A DNA stretch of 64,000 nt from Undaria pinnatifida (lineage: Eukaryota > Sar > Phaeophyceae > Laminariales > Alariaceae): contig JABAKD010000023.1 in NCBI GenBank assembly GCA_012845835.1, positions 21,980,203-22,044,202 of the forward strand. Reading direction: 5' to 3'. The position numbers and the translations under genes were made by a program. This document shows positions 10,925-21,892 of this stretch, piece after piece. Position 1 is the first letter of the stretch; each line of letters begins with the position of its first letter. The notes under the pieces are model-generated. The model was not told the DNA's origin, made no database searches, and saw nothing but the letters and a program-made list of their open reading frames with translations.

Positions 10925-11535
10925 GTGTCCGCTCCACTTAACGATCGAAATGCCAAAGGACCAGTCCGATTTACCATGCAGTTTATCGTGCTCCCTGGGG
11001 GAGGCGATGTGGTCATCATTGGTCAGAAGACGCTGAGAGAGAAACTCGGCGTCGACGTCATGGCGCAGCTTAAGGACTCTGTACTGAAGGTACAAGGGCG
11101 TCAAAATGGCGCTGGGATGGAGCCTACAGCTCGTTCTGTGGGCGAGCCCAACGATGGTACTGTGCTGCGAACGGCGATGGCTGTCACAGAGTTTGTGCCG
11201 CGCGGTGACGCGACAAACGATGTAGAGGATGAGGTCGCGCTGACGCTGCCGTCTCAACGACCCATGATATTCCAGGATTCCGAGATGGACATGCGGGATC
11301 GTGCGGGCGTGTTGGAGACGGCTGTCGATAACGCTGTTGACCACGGCTCTCCGCCGGAATGTGCCAAGATGCTGCGCGATATCGCTTTTCGCACGCACCC
11401 TGACGTGTTATGTCGGGCGTTGTCGGGTGACCCACCTGCACGCAAGAAGCCTGTGGTGGTCCGATTTCATTCAGGGGCAAAGGTGGTGCGGGCGAAGCCC
11501 CCATCTGAACGTAATCGCCTGCGTGGTGGAGTGCG
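10925..11535 (+). pseudogene. gypsy protease end and N-terminal RT linker
   Basis: A second frame encodes FIVLPGGGDVVIIGQKTL, the flap/C-terminal part of the retropepsin. A linker follows, then a FRTHPDVLCRALSGDPPAR segment typical of the start of gypsy RT regions in algae and oomycetes. The RT palm itself is absent: sequence jumps within a few codons to the chromodomain segment. Confidence 0.6.
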
Positions 11536-11549
11536 GCAGTCTTGCCCCG

Positions 11550-11740
11550 ACTGTCGCTCGGTAGTGACGACGAGTTTGTCGTCAAGTTGGCCTGGGAAGC
11601 GCCGGAGGAGGCGGAGAGCACCTGGGGTCGCGCGTGTTTGATCGCGCGACGGCCGTGCTGCGAAAAGAGCTCAAGGCGCTGCGATTGGAGACGGATCAGA
11701 AGCGGAGACTCGTACAGAGGTATGGGCTGTGTTTTTGATC
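11550..11740 (+). pseudogene. gypsy chromodomain-like C-terminus
   Basis: DDEFVVKLAWEAPEEAESTW resembles the chromodomain strand motif found after integrase in chromovirus-type gypsy elements. In a shifted frame it is followed by VLRKELKALRLETDQKRR. Integrase is missing upstream. Short and frameshifted, so the domain call is moderate. Confidence 0.45.
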
Positions 11741-12377
11741 ATATTGATATTTGGGGGGGATCCCGAATTTTGAATTGCTGATTTTCGGTTTGATCGAAAT
11801 GTTGAATTTCGAGTTTTTTTTCTGACTTGAAATTTCTGCGCCGGGCGCTAACAGCACGTGACGCAGCCGCAGCTGGCGGTTCATCGCCGAGGCTGTGTGT
11901 GGACAGAGCATGTCTGTGGTTGATGATCCCGTTTTACGGGTGACTGTTGCACTGGACTACACAATCCATGTGTGGTCTGCGCAATTGGAGGAGTGACGCG
12001 TGGTGCGTGGTTTGCTTGAAGATTCATTAGTGATGACGCGGCTGCTGAACAATCCTTGTTCACGGTCAGTGAACGTGGTAGATCTCAGGTCGCGGTGAAA
12101 ATGACCGGGATGTGTTGGAATTGACCATTGCCCAACGTACGGACAGCTATGTTTATCAAAGCTACTCGGTCTGAGCCAACTTGTGGTTGGTAGCCCGAGA
12201 TGGGTTTTTGGAGGGTGCTGTACCGCTGTGGTCGTATCCTTGGGCATTTCATCTTGCATAGAATGGTTAGATACATTTTGTCAGGGAGTTCAATTATCAT
12301 TATTGGCGTTTCTTGTGAGCTCTTGAGATCTTGATATACGAACGGGAAGGTCCATGGTTCATGGACGATGGCATGGC

Positions 12378-12469
12378 ACTATTGCATTGTGGACAAACAA
12401 ACTCCGAGCCTACGAGGGGAAGTCCTTGGAGCTGATACCACAGGGCCCGCGGTCGCGCGAGTCGGTACA
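12378..12469 (+). repeat. 92-bp direct repeat, right (possible LTR remnant)
   Basis: Partner of 8771-8862 in the same orientation, about 0.6 kb after the G-rich tract that could prime plus-strand synthesis. That distance would fit a 3' LTR of ~0.7 kb. Confidence 0.55.
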
Positions 12470-13540
12470 CGCGAGTTGGTACACCACCAATCATGAAAAT
12501 TCCAGTCGATCCCGCATAGGCCACAAATTTGTAGATAGCGTCAAACAGAGACCCAACGAACCGCGGCATGCTTGCAGTATCAGTGTCAGAAGCAACCGAA
12601 CGACCACTAGATCGTGGCTGTTCTTCCACAGGGATACCACCAAGTGCCTGTATGGGATACGAACAAACATGCCTGGATACGAACACACATGCAGGCACTC
12701 CAACAAGTCCTCGACGGAAACACGAGCAAATAGACCAGTGTATCATGAGTTCATGCATATCCGCTGCCGTAGAAAATATGGAGTAAGATCTCGAACGTGA
12801 TAATCGCGCAAATCGTCCGTCTCTAAAATTAGGCACTGTACGGATATCCTCGGGCAGTCTCGAGCTCAGAAAGGCAGGCGTTGTTGAATGCAAATCAATG
12901 ATGCCGCAATCTCATCGTAAATGTCTGCTTTTCAAGGTTGCATTTTGATAAGGAACCAGCTCCATTTCTACCGATGTTACCACGTCTCGTCGAATCATCT
13001 TCAGAACGATGAGAATAATAGCTGTGCGCCTGACGACGATCACACCTCGGCACACCGCCGGCACCTCCACCATAATCCGGACCTAACTACCGACCGACAG
13101 ACCGTTGCCAGTAGTCCATGCTCATCCTTTCCCGCCAATGCTACGGAGAGTAGCTTCGCGTCTCACCTCTTGTTTTGCTACAACCACGGAGATAAAACGA
13201 TATCCTCTGAAAAGATCTGCCTCGAACTATAACTCTACGACCGCAAGATAAGGGGAAAACGAGCGCCTACATGTTGAGTTGTATTTAACAGTAGTAGGAG
13301 CGGTGCTCCGTCTCGAAAGGGGTGCGTCGCCAAAATAAAAGTGCCTAAGACAATCAACAGGTGAGTACACCCCACCCCCCATCACGCTGCTGTTATTGCT
13401 ACTGCGCTGTTGGGGTTGGCGTCGGTAGGCGACGACGCTGTTAACACAGTTCTCACTACGTGCGCTAGGCAATCAAAATATACGGTGTTTGTTTTCTTGT
13501 TTTCGTTTTGGCGGTAACCGAGGTGGTGGTCAAGATAGAT
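12470..13540. other. Unassigned stretch
   Basis: No gene or repeat could be supported. A minus-strand frame at 12300-12893 exists but shows no domain, and its best-conserved part is only the 92-bp repeat. Confidence 0.4.
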
Positions 13541-13544
13541 CCTG

Positions 13545-13970
13545 TTGTGCGGGGTGGAGAGCCTTAAGTAACTCCGCGCAGGGGGTTATATCACGTAGAG
13601 TGCGTACCGCAACATGGCAAGGCATCAACGAGGCAGTTACGTAGTATACACGTTGCTGTCTGTCTCTGGAAGTGACCACACCAGAAAAAAAACTAGTAGT
13701 CCGAAGCTGCCATGCACATAAAAGACAGTACACATAAGTTGCCGAAGTCCGCCTCACAAGTGGTACTTAGCAAGATACAACTCACCCTTCGTGAAACTCG
13801 TCGAACACCTCACGGCACTTCGCGCTTGGTGCACGCAATGTCGTGCTCCGTTCAGGCAATGTAGGACGCGAGGCTCCAAGGTCAAACGACCACGGCCGTC
13901 TGCGCATGAAATGAATATCATCATGATTCTCTTACCCTCCATCCCCCCATCACCAACACCAACAGAAAAA
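13545..13970 (+). mobile_element. LINE 3'-end fragment (C-tail family), sense on plus strand
   Basis: About 420 bp matches the reverse complement of 61650-62075 throughout, with indels. It ends in a pyrimidine-rich tail (CTTACCCTCCATCCCCCCATC). The 3' part resembles the last ~20 codons and 3' end of LINE-A at 30880-31020, so it is read as a 5'-truncated copy of a related LINE. Confidence 0.55.
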
Positions 13971-14111
13971 AAACGGGCCGCACCAGTCCAGGGACCGAAA
14001 TAAGTTGCGCCCGCCCCCAGCCATACGCACCCCTGATTTTCTTTCGGAGCACGTCAACCATCTCTCTTTATAAATTTGGGTTATATTAGCCTCCCTCTTC
14101 TACATCTAGTT

Positions 14112-14140
14112 GCCTCCCTCCCTCCCTCCCTCCCTCCCTC
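14112..14140. repeat. (CCCT)n simple repeat
   Basis: Seven CCCT units in a longer pyrimidine-rich stretch (about 14085-14290) downstream of the MIP18 stop. Confidence 0.9.
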
Positions 14141-14558
14141 GTTCCTTCCCACCCTCCCTGCATTTCTCCACCTCTGCCCCCCCTTCCCGCTGCCTATGTG
14201 GCGGATGAGAGGGCGAATGGAAGCATCCTTCTTCTCCACCTTTTCCTACTCCCCACCGTCTCCCCCCCTCCCCCCCTCCTCCGTCACTGTCTCCAATATC
14301 GCCTTCTTCGTCTCTCGACCTCTCCCAAACCCACGCCACCACCACAGTCGAAGGCCACCCCACAATCCTCACTCCAAAAATGCCAAGATAGAACAGGTTA
14401 CGCCTGTAACGAACGTCCGTCCATCAATAGGCGTGCTTCACGGCTTTTGGTGTGGGGGTCCCCAAAGGTGTGGCCGACGACGCCCAAACCACCACCACAA
14501 TTCCCACTCCGATCACCACCGCCCGCACAACCATTATCAATACAACCGACACGGTCGA

Positions 14559-14662
14559 TCACGTAGGCTCTGGGTGCGTGATGCACTTGTTGACGACGGC
14601 CATGAGGTGAGAGTTCTCTAGAGCTGCGGCGACCCTCTCCTTGTCCCCCAGCTGCTTGTTTA
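14559..14662 (-). CDS. MIP18 family last exon, [15 protein letters not shown] block
   Basis: The exon opens with TA, completing G|TA (Val), then encodes [19 protein letters not shown] and a short tail ending in CITHPEPT and TGA. NKQL(A/G)DKERVAAA(L/M)EN is the most conserved C-terminal signature of MIP18/CIA2 proteins, and the C-terminus sits where the family normally ends. Acceptor GTGTGGCAG|TA. It lies 15.4 kb downstream of the preceding exon with a perfectly compatible phase. No clear polyadenylation signal was recognised after the stop. Confidence 0.9.
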
Positions 14663-14889
14663 CTGCCACACGCCCGTTGGAACAGGAAAGAAGGGAAGTG
14701 GACGGATAATTACAGACGTCTGTATTTGAATTACAACGACACTCCAAAACCCACGTACAGGAAGGGTTACTGTTTAACGGTGATCGTTTTAAAAGAAATA
14801 CCGATCGAAGAGGTCAAAATCCCTTGGAACACCTGCCGAAGATTTAAGCGAGCAAATGGTTGAAAACCCCGAAACGTGTCCTACATAGA

Positions 14890-16705
14890 GCGTATGCAGA
14901 GGATTTTCAACCCAGGGATGATAGCCTGGTACGGCGGGGCCTCAGAGATGGCCCTAGGGGAAACTCTCGCAACGCGTTGGCTCTATGAGGCCCAGGAAGT
15001 CAGCAATCAGTGGACGGAGGTGTGGGGTTTCCACGCCGTGCGGGGCAGTACCAACCCAGGGGGTCACGTTCTCCGTCACCAGGTTTTGGAGTTGGTAGAT
15101 GTATGAAAAACAAAATGGCAAGAAGACGGTACCTTATCCTCCCCGGGTGCAGCGGAGCCTCGGCGTTAGTCTCTCGCAGCACGCTGGCTTTACGAGCCCC
15201 AGCTAATCAGCAGTCTATGGATGAGGGTGAGTTTTCCTCACCGTGCAAAGAGGTATCGACCCGGGGGATCACTGTGTTCATCAACGGCTTGTTGGAGTTG
15301 CACATGGGTGGAGGGACTTCTGATCCAGTCATGGGATCTTATCGTCCTCGGGTGCGGTTGGGTCTTGGCGTTGGCTCGAGGCAAGGTCTCGCTGTCGGTT
15401 GGATCTACGAACCCCGGCCAATAAGCAATCAGTCATTGTTTCCATCGTGCGGGACGGTATCGACCGAAATAATCACCGTTGTCCTCCCTGGGTTGTTGGA
15501 GTTGCAAACGCAAGGAAGGAATGATGTTCCCGGCCTGGGGCATTATCCTCCCTGGGTCCGGCGGCACCTCGACGTTGGCTCGAGGGGAAACTTTCGCAGC
15601 GCGCTGGCTCCATAAGTCATAGAGAATGAGCGATCAGCGGATGAGGGTGGGGTTTCGTCACCGTGCGGGGTGTTTTTCGACCCCGGAGGGTCACTGGTTT
15701 CGTCTCCGAGCTGTTGAAGTTTCAGACGAATGGAAGGATTTAAGACTCAGGGATGGGGCCTTATACTCCACGGGTGGGGCGGAACTTCGACGTTGGCTCG
15801 ACAGGCAACTCTCGCCGCGCTCTGGCTCCATGAGTTCCAGCCAATCAGCAATCATTGGATGGGGTTTCCACACCGTGCCGGGCGGTATCGACCCGGGGGA
15901 TCACTTTTGTCGTCCCCGGGTTGTTGGAGCTGCAGATGGATGGAAGCATGACTGACTTGGGGAAGGGATATTACCCTCCCCGGGTGCGGCGAGACCTCGA
16001 CGAGGGCCCGAGGGGAAATTCTGGCAGCGCGCTAGATCTATGATCTCCAGCCAATCGCCAATCAGTGGATGTTCCCACACCGCCCGGGGCATTATCGAGC
16101 CGGAGGAACACCTTTATCGTCCCTTGGTGGATGTAGTTGTAGATGCATACAATGACTTATGTTCAGGGGATGATAAATAGGCATCCCCAGGTGCGGTGGG
16201 ACATCGGTTTCCGCCCGAGGGAAACTCTGGCAGCCGTATGGCTACATGAGCCCCAGACGATCAGCAAACAGTGCGGTTTTCCCACCATGCGGGGCGGCAT
16301 CACCCCAGGGGATCCCTGCTTTCGTCGCCTGGACGTTGGAATTGTAGAGGTATGGAGGGATTTTTGACCCGGGGATAGGACTATACTATCGCTGGGTGCG
16401 GCGAGACCTCGACCTTGGACCGAGATTTAACACTCGCAGCGCACCGGCTCCATGAGCCCCAGTCAATCAACATCAGCCGATGGGGGTGGGACTTCCACAC
16501 CGTGCGGGGCGGTATCGACCAGAAGGATTCCCCCGGTTGTAGAAGATGTAAACGTCCGGGAGGTGTAAACACTCTGATATAGAACCTTATCCCCCCGGGT
16601 GCGGCGGGTGCGGCGGGACATCGACGTTGGCCCGAGGAGCAACTCTCGCAGCGCGCTGGCTCTATGAGGCCCAGCCTTTCGGCAACCAGTGGATGTGTGG
16701 TGACA
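14890..16705. repeat. ~209-bp satellite, about nine units
   Basis: Unit landmarks recur every 200-215 bp: GCGCTGGCTCTATGAG, CCCAGCCAATCAGCAATCAG (near 15006, 15207, 15419, 15628, 15843, 16050, 16257, 16462, 16676), CACACCGTGCGGGGCGGTATC and TCCCCGGGTGCGGCG. Units are diverged by substitutions and indels. Plus-strand frames crossing units are not conserved between them, so it is not coding. Confidence 0.9.
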
Positions 16706-16880
16706 TTGGAAATTTACTAGAAACTAGTATCCAGAAAGATCGGATACAGAATATTTCCATACGAAGAATAGGACGTTAGCTTAGGGTACTCGCAACATCT
16801 TCATGAGCAAGGATTCTGTCTATCCTCTCTACTCGGTTCTAGACGGAATTTAGTTCATAGGAAATAACAGGCTTTACTGA

Positions 16881-17410
16881 AGTATACCGTGAAGCGAAGT
16901 TTGAACCGTAAGGGTCAAACGTGACATTGTACTCAAAAACCCAGTAGTTGGGTGATAAATCCGACCCAGGCTACGATAGGGGCGTCCCTTTTGCAGGAAA
17001 AATATGCAGTGGCTCGGATCACTCGCGCGAGTAACTCCCTTGTTCCTTGACGGTCTTAAGTTTTCGCGCCGCGTTAAACTTGTAATATCAATCCGGACTG
17101 GCATGGCAAGCTACGCTGCGACAAACAAACGTGTAAAAGTTTTTACGAGTATACCGTGAAGCGAAGTTTGAACCGTAAGGATCAAACGTGACATTGTACT
17201 CAAAAACCCAGTAGTTTTGTGATAAGTCGGACCCAGGCTACGATAGGGGCGTCCCTTTTGCAGGAAAAATATGCAGTGGCTCGGATCACTCGCGCGAGTA
17301 ACTCCCTTGTTCCTTGACGGTCTTAAGTTTTCGTGCCGCGTTAAACTTGCAATATCAATCCGGACTGGCATGGCAAGCTACGCTGCGACAAACAAACGTG
17401 TAAAGTCTTT
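16881..17410. repeat. Tandem duplication, ~267-bp unit, two copies
   Basis: AGTATACCGTGAAGCGAAG starts at 16881 and again at 17148; the copies match to ACAAACAAACGTGTAAA. Each carries the palindrome ACTCGCGCGAGT. A short minus-strand frame occurs in both, but the differences are mostly amino-acid changing, so it is probably not a gene. Confidence 0.9.
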
Positions 17411-19043
17411 TAGTTTGCGATGTCGGAGTCACTTGTGCGAGTGAGTCAATCCCGGTGGTGAAAGGTGGGGTACCCCCGCTACCGTAGCCTTGGTCGTCCA
17501 TGGGTTACATGCATTGGGAAAATAGGACAAGTTACAAGAGAACAAAAGAGGAGCGCCCTTTTGGGCCGAAAGCAGCAAAGCTAGGCCGTAAGTGTCACAG
17601 AAAGCTGGACAATAATATCTGGGGAGAGCCTGCCTTTCCTACAGGTACTGAAGTACGGTTGTATTCGTCACAGGCAGGGAGAGTTATGTAGCCTTTTGAA
17701 GCAAGAGTAAGCATGAAAACGAGCCATATCCGACCGGTCTCTCGTCATTCCGAGTCCTTAACGTTTGCTGTAGGGACATCAATAACACATAATTATCCAT
17801 GAACGCGAGCCACGGCACTGATACCACGAACATCTGCGACAGCTTCCAACAGCGTCACCAAGGGGCCCACAGCACTCATTTTCCTTTCAGCGGCGTCTTC
17901 GGCAGGACTGTATATTTCTACATGCACGTGGAGAATATTTCTTCGATTAGAGGTGAGATGGTTTCGGGGACTGAGAGGAAGGGGGATGTGCTGGGGGTAG
18001 ACCCGAAAGTTCGCCTTTCTCGTATGAGGGCTCAGACGCGTGCGGCACGCGCGTCGGCTCGCTGCATGCAGAGTCGCACTAAGGGAGGCAACCCGGTGCC
18101 TCGGGGTGGGGGTAATTGCGGAGGCACAGTCAGGAGGGTTGGGCTCCCCAAGGATGGCAATCCGGTGCTCAGAGAGAGTAGGCCCAACAAACCAGTGAGT
18201 AACTTGGACTCGCAAGTATATCGAACTTCACTCGCAAATGTCACGTCAGCTCGTGAGATTTCGTCCCCCGCGTATTCACTTGTACTGTCTGATTCAGCTC
18301 TGTCGACTGGTAGCTCGACACGGTCTCGCTACCATCCACGCGGCCTTGACAACAGAATTACAACATTACAACTGTGGGTCGCGCGCGGTGGAAGGGCTCG
18401 CAGAATAGCTTGTCAACCAGTGCAGAGAGTAGCCCAGTTTCTCACATCCAAGCTGTTACAAAGCAGCCCAAGTTGTTGTTCCGACCTCGCCCCTCGCCGG
18501 CTACCGGATTTCTTGTCAAGCACGCCCCACCCGTCACGGCCCAGGAACGTTATTCGTTGTTGCTGCTAGAAGTACCGTCTAACAAGCTATCCCAACACCC
18601 CATTGGATGAGGTTGCCTACCAAACGCCTGTTGGACTTCCCTGTGAATCGCCGTTGCACGTCGTATAGGGACGTTGCAGCAGCCAAATTGCCCGTTGGTC
18701 ACTCAACCTTCCCACCCGGATGGGGCGAGAAGAGTGGGGGGCGGGCCCCGCGATCGCCTGTCGTTCCTCCCTCGCCGGAGGGAAAGGGCTTAGCACCTGG
18801 CCTGGCCGCCGCCACTGCAGCAGCTTCTGCACCGATGCCGGGCCACGTGGTGAGTGCCCTGGGTGGTTTGGGTCGTCCGTCTGTGGGTCCGAAATATCGC
18901 ACCTGAGCTTGTTGTTGCGGTCAGGTTGGCCTCATAAGAGCCGAATGAGGGCGGTGGGCCTAAAGCCGTCGGCGAGAGAGGTGACCACGGTGACAGGGCC
19001 TGGTGGGCCATTGTGCCCGTGGTGCAGAAAGGTTGATCATACC
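17411..19043. other. Unassigned, possibly decayed coding sequence
   Basis: Several medium-length plus-strand frames (17799-18569, 18607-18906, 18720-19076) are arginine/serine/proline-rich without recognised domains. A CPWC...H motif near 19015 is weak. They may be the eroded start of the ORF seen at 19300-21393. Confidence 0.35.
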
Positions 19044-19453
19044 GCGAACGAGGCGAGCGCAGTGGGGGTAAGGTAGTCACTGGTGAACCCCGTGAAGTAT
19101 ACCCACCTTGCAGACAACCAACTGATGCAATAATAGTCCGTGCTCTCCAGGCCGAGATCAATGCCACAGAACGCGGCGGAAAATGAAGAACAGGAAGCTG
19201 CAGATGACATTTCGCGCGCTCTACTACCACTTCCGGGTCACCTGTTCCGCGAACGAGGCGAGCGCAGTGGGGGTAAGGTAGTCACTGGTGAACCCCGTGA
19301 AATAACCCACCTTGCAGACTACCAACTGATGCACTAATAGTCCGTGCCCTCCAGGCCGAGATCAATGCCACAGACGCGGCGGAAAATGAAGAACAGGAAG
19401 CTGCAGATGACAAATTCGCGCGCTTTACTACCACTTCCGGGTCGCCTGTTTAC
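19044..19453. repeat. 205-bp tandem duplication
   Basis: GCGAACGAGGCGAGCGCAGT begins at 19044 and at 19249. The two units share GAAGAACAGGAAGCTGCAGA and CTACCACTTCCGGGT and differ by small indels. The duplication lies at the start of the decayed ORF region. Confidence 0.9.
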
Positions 19454-21393
19454 TCGGAGTCAAAGCAAGCGTCAGCCTCGCCCGTGAAATCAGTTCCACG
19501 CCTTGAATGGGTCACGTCCCGTCCTCGACTCCCCCACGATATACTCGTGTTTGGCTTCCCCTGGTCATCACCGAACACCTCACGGCGCTTCGCGCTTGGT
19601 GCCAGCAATGTCTGACTGGTTGGTAAAACCCGATGTGCTCCATCCTGGCATAGTAGGGATGCGAAGGTCTATGATCATACGATTACGGCCATATGCAAAT
19701 TGAGTACACCCCCTGGTCGTCTCCCTGTTGCCTTGCGGGAGCCCGCACCGGCTGCGCAGGCGGAGGCGGCCCGGTCTCGCGCGGTGGTAGACCGTGCTGT
19801 GGCCGACTTTAATGCCGTCATATCGAAAGAAGAGGCAGCTATTAGCCACACCCAGGCGTTTGCGCAGAAGCAGGGAACATTCAAGGAGGGCCGAGACCTG
19901 GAGCGCCAGCTCCAGGACATGTCCCTACACAGGGGCAATATATTGGCAGTCGAGCATAACACCGCCCAAACCCTCGCCGCGCGGGCGACGGTAGAGGACA
20001 CAGCGGAAAGCAGTGCGTCGTATGACGACGTTGTGGCCGTTATTGGGGACCAGCTGTGCAAGGCTGTTGCCCATGAGCAACGGCACCAAGTCTTGTTGGA
20101 CCAGGCTTGGGCGGCCAATGCGGCCACGACCCAAGATCGCAAAGCGATACGAGCCGTGCGTGAGGCGACGCGAAGACCGGAAATTCGCGCGGCAGACGCG
20201 ATGGGGGCGCCGATTCTCCCCAAAAGGGAGTGGAAACCATCCCATCGACAGGTCGCGGCCCGCGCAGGCTTACGGCGGGACATGCCGGCATCCGCGCCCT
20301 CTTTTTACGCGGTTGCCGCGTCCTCGGCGTCGGCATCGGCATCTGCTGCTCAGTCGGCGGCGGTTGCTGCGGCCGCCACTTTGCATGGGCATGCTCCGCC
20401 TTCTGTTCTTGCTACGCTATCTGCTCCTGCTGCTGCGACATCGGCTCCTGTCTCTCCGCTTGCCGCTCCTGCTCCGGCACCTACTTCTTTCCGCTACTGC
20501 TCCCTCAGGTCCCGCCGCTGTCCCTGCTGCATTGGCTGGGCTCGCAGTGGTGCCAGGGGGAGATCCGGTTTTCGCGTCGATGCGGCAGCAGCTCCGCCTG
20601 TACAAGTTGGCTAAGGCTTCATGCCCGAGATTGCCCCATCACGACAGCCAGAGCATGGCCGCGGCATGCCTGCAGAAGGCCCCGTCGTCTACACGGGCGG
20701 ACGTCGCCGTGACTCCTGCTGGAGCTGCTCCTACGCCAAGGCTCCTACCTTCCTTGCCTGTGGCGTCGCCCCCGGCTCCGATGACGAACCAAAAACCTCA
20801 GCACGGGAACGTCTTTGATGGGGGGGCACAACTATCATGGACAAGGCGGAGGGAATCAGCATGGGCAGCCGCGCTATGAACACCGCGGCGCCCGCGGAAA
20901 TAGCTACGAAAGGTGGGAAGATATAGGCGGTGGCGGTGTTGGTGGTGGCATTGGTGATGATTCTCGAAGCAGTCGTGTTCGTGGTGGCAGTGATTGTAGT
21001 GTGGTTGGTGGTGGTACTCGGGACAGTTGTGTGCTTGGTGGAAGTCTGGGTACAGGTGGTGTTACTGGTGATCGTCGGGATAGTGGTGGTATGGTTGGGG
21101 TTGGTTGGGACGATAGTGGTTGTGATACTGGTGGTGGGTTTACTGACCGCGAAAAATTGGTGGATGGTGGTGTCGGTGTGAGTAACGCGACAGAATTCGG
21201 GTCTGTGGTACCTCCCCTAGTGGTAAACGAGGCCCCTGTGGTCGCCATAAATACATTATCTGTTCATAATGTTGCCCAGGTAGCGCCTGCGGTTGCACCA
21301 CCTGTTGTTAATACCACACCTGATGAATACCCTGTCCACGCAACAGATTGGCGATGGGCAAGGCGTATGCGCGCATGGACACACAAGTTTTGA
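19300..21393 (+). pseudogene. Decayed ORF of unknown function (retroelement ORF1-like)
   Basis: A protein-like signal passes through all three plus frames. It runs roughly as follows: an acidic stretch (19340-19450); then, after the LINE insertion, a helical charged region with AAARSRAVVDRAVADFNAV and LERQLQDMSLHRGN (19710-20500); then a proline/alanine-rich part in a second frame (about 20480-20815); then a glycine-rich region in a third frame (20825-21390, GGGNQHGQPRYEHRG). The last switch is at a G7 run (20820-20826), suggesting a slippage mutation. The charged helical then low-complexity layout resembles a Gag or ORF1 protein, but no diagnostic motif was found. Confidence 0.45.
19570..19709 (+). 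mobile_element. 5'-truncated LINE 3' end (C-tail family) with target duplication
   Basis: 140 bp starting ACCGAACACCTCACGGCG and ending TTGAGTACAC match the family seen at 61650-61830, 63472-63610 and 63843-64000. Flanks CCCCTGGTCATC (19558-19569) and CCCCTGGTCGTC (19710-19721) are a 12-bp duplication with one mismatch, marking an insertion. The 3' junction falls at a C run, like the C-rich tails of other copies. Confidence 0.7.
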
Positions 21394-21892
21394 TGCTCAT
21401 ATCCCCGATCCCCTGCATCACGACAAATAATGTTTCTGGCTACACATCAGCTTTGCGTGATGACGTACTTAGCCTACGTATATCTTGTGACGATTTCCAC
21501 CCTAGATATTGGACAACGGGTTGGGGAAAATGCATCGAGCGCCACGTGTTGCGTGCGGTGCGCCCCGCTACGCTCCAGGCATCGGTTGTCAAGTCCATAA
21601 TTTTGGACACGTTCACTCAAAAAAGGACGTCTCCAAGAGGAAGGGAGATACGGTCCTGACGTTATCCAGCATGTCATCAGATATTTGTGCCGATAATTAA
21701 GCACGGCAACACCGGCTAATGCTATGCAGGCCCTGCTATATTTGGTGGTGCCAGTTGTTATACCTCTTAGCGTTTATTTGTCTTAGATGAGGTTACTGTT
21801 GGGGAATGCGGTGTGTCAGTAGCCTTGCTCCAGAAGATGGGACAACGCATATTGCCATCAAATCAAGGGTAGACGACCAATTTGCGGTGTTA
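21394..21892. other. Unassigned stretch
   Basis: Nothing recognised. It ends at the TTA target duplication of the following element. Confidence 0.4.

Larger units (their letters stand above)
8989..10960 (+). pseudogene. gypsy gag and start of protease, interrupted by a MITE
   Basis: The frame from 8989 to 9462 encodes a charged, helical Gag-like protein without a usable ATG at its start (TAG at 8986-8988). It is then broken by the MITE at 9463-9720. It resumes at 9721 with LRKCLDFSELTEVVRPDGRQ and contains a canonical CCHC zinc knuckle, CFVCGKQGHKQWDC (CX2CX4HX4C, about 10150-10191). The aspartic protease motif VLMDSGSGITAMS follows at about 10760. A frameshift at roughly 10925-10980 moves the rest of the protease into another frame. 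The protein would package element RNA and process the polyprotein. It cannot be made as one product here. Confidence 0.75.
8771..12469 (+). mobile_element. Ty3/gypsy-type LTR retrotransposon, internally deleted
   Basis: Gag with zinc knuckle, retropepsin, the first residues of the RT region and a C-terminal chromodomain-like segment occur in gypsy order on the plus strand. Most of pol (RT core, RNase H, integrase) is missing between about 11520 and 11550. Ninety-two-bp direct repeats at 8771-8862 and 12378-12469 (differences only in two short spots, both ending GGTACA) flank the block and may be the surviving LTR ends. A G-rich tract at 11751-11760 could be the polypurine tract. LTR assignment is tentative. 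Confidence 0.6.

Noticed and set aside
12300-12893. 197-residue minus-strand frame with a CPQC motif
   Set aside because: The conserved part is just the 92-bp repeat read in antisense; no domain and no matching substitution pattern.
15010-15615. 201-residue plus-strand frame
   Set aside because: Spans units of the 209-bp satellite; frame is not conserved between units.
14890-16705. CRISPR-like array
   Set aside because: Units are diverged 200-bp repeats without short identical repeats and unique spacers; the DNA is eukaryotic.
16874-17371. Duplicated small minus-strand proteins starting MPVRIDI
   Set aside because: Differences between the two copies are mainly amino-acid changing, so no sign of coding constraint.
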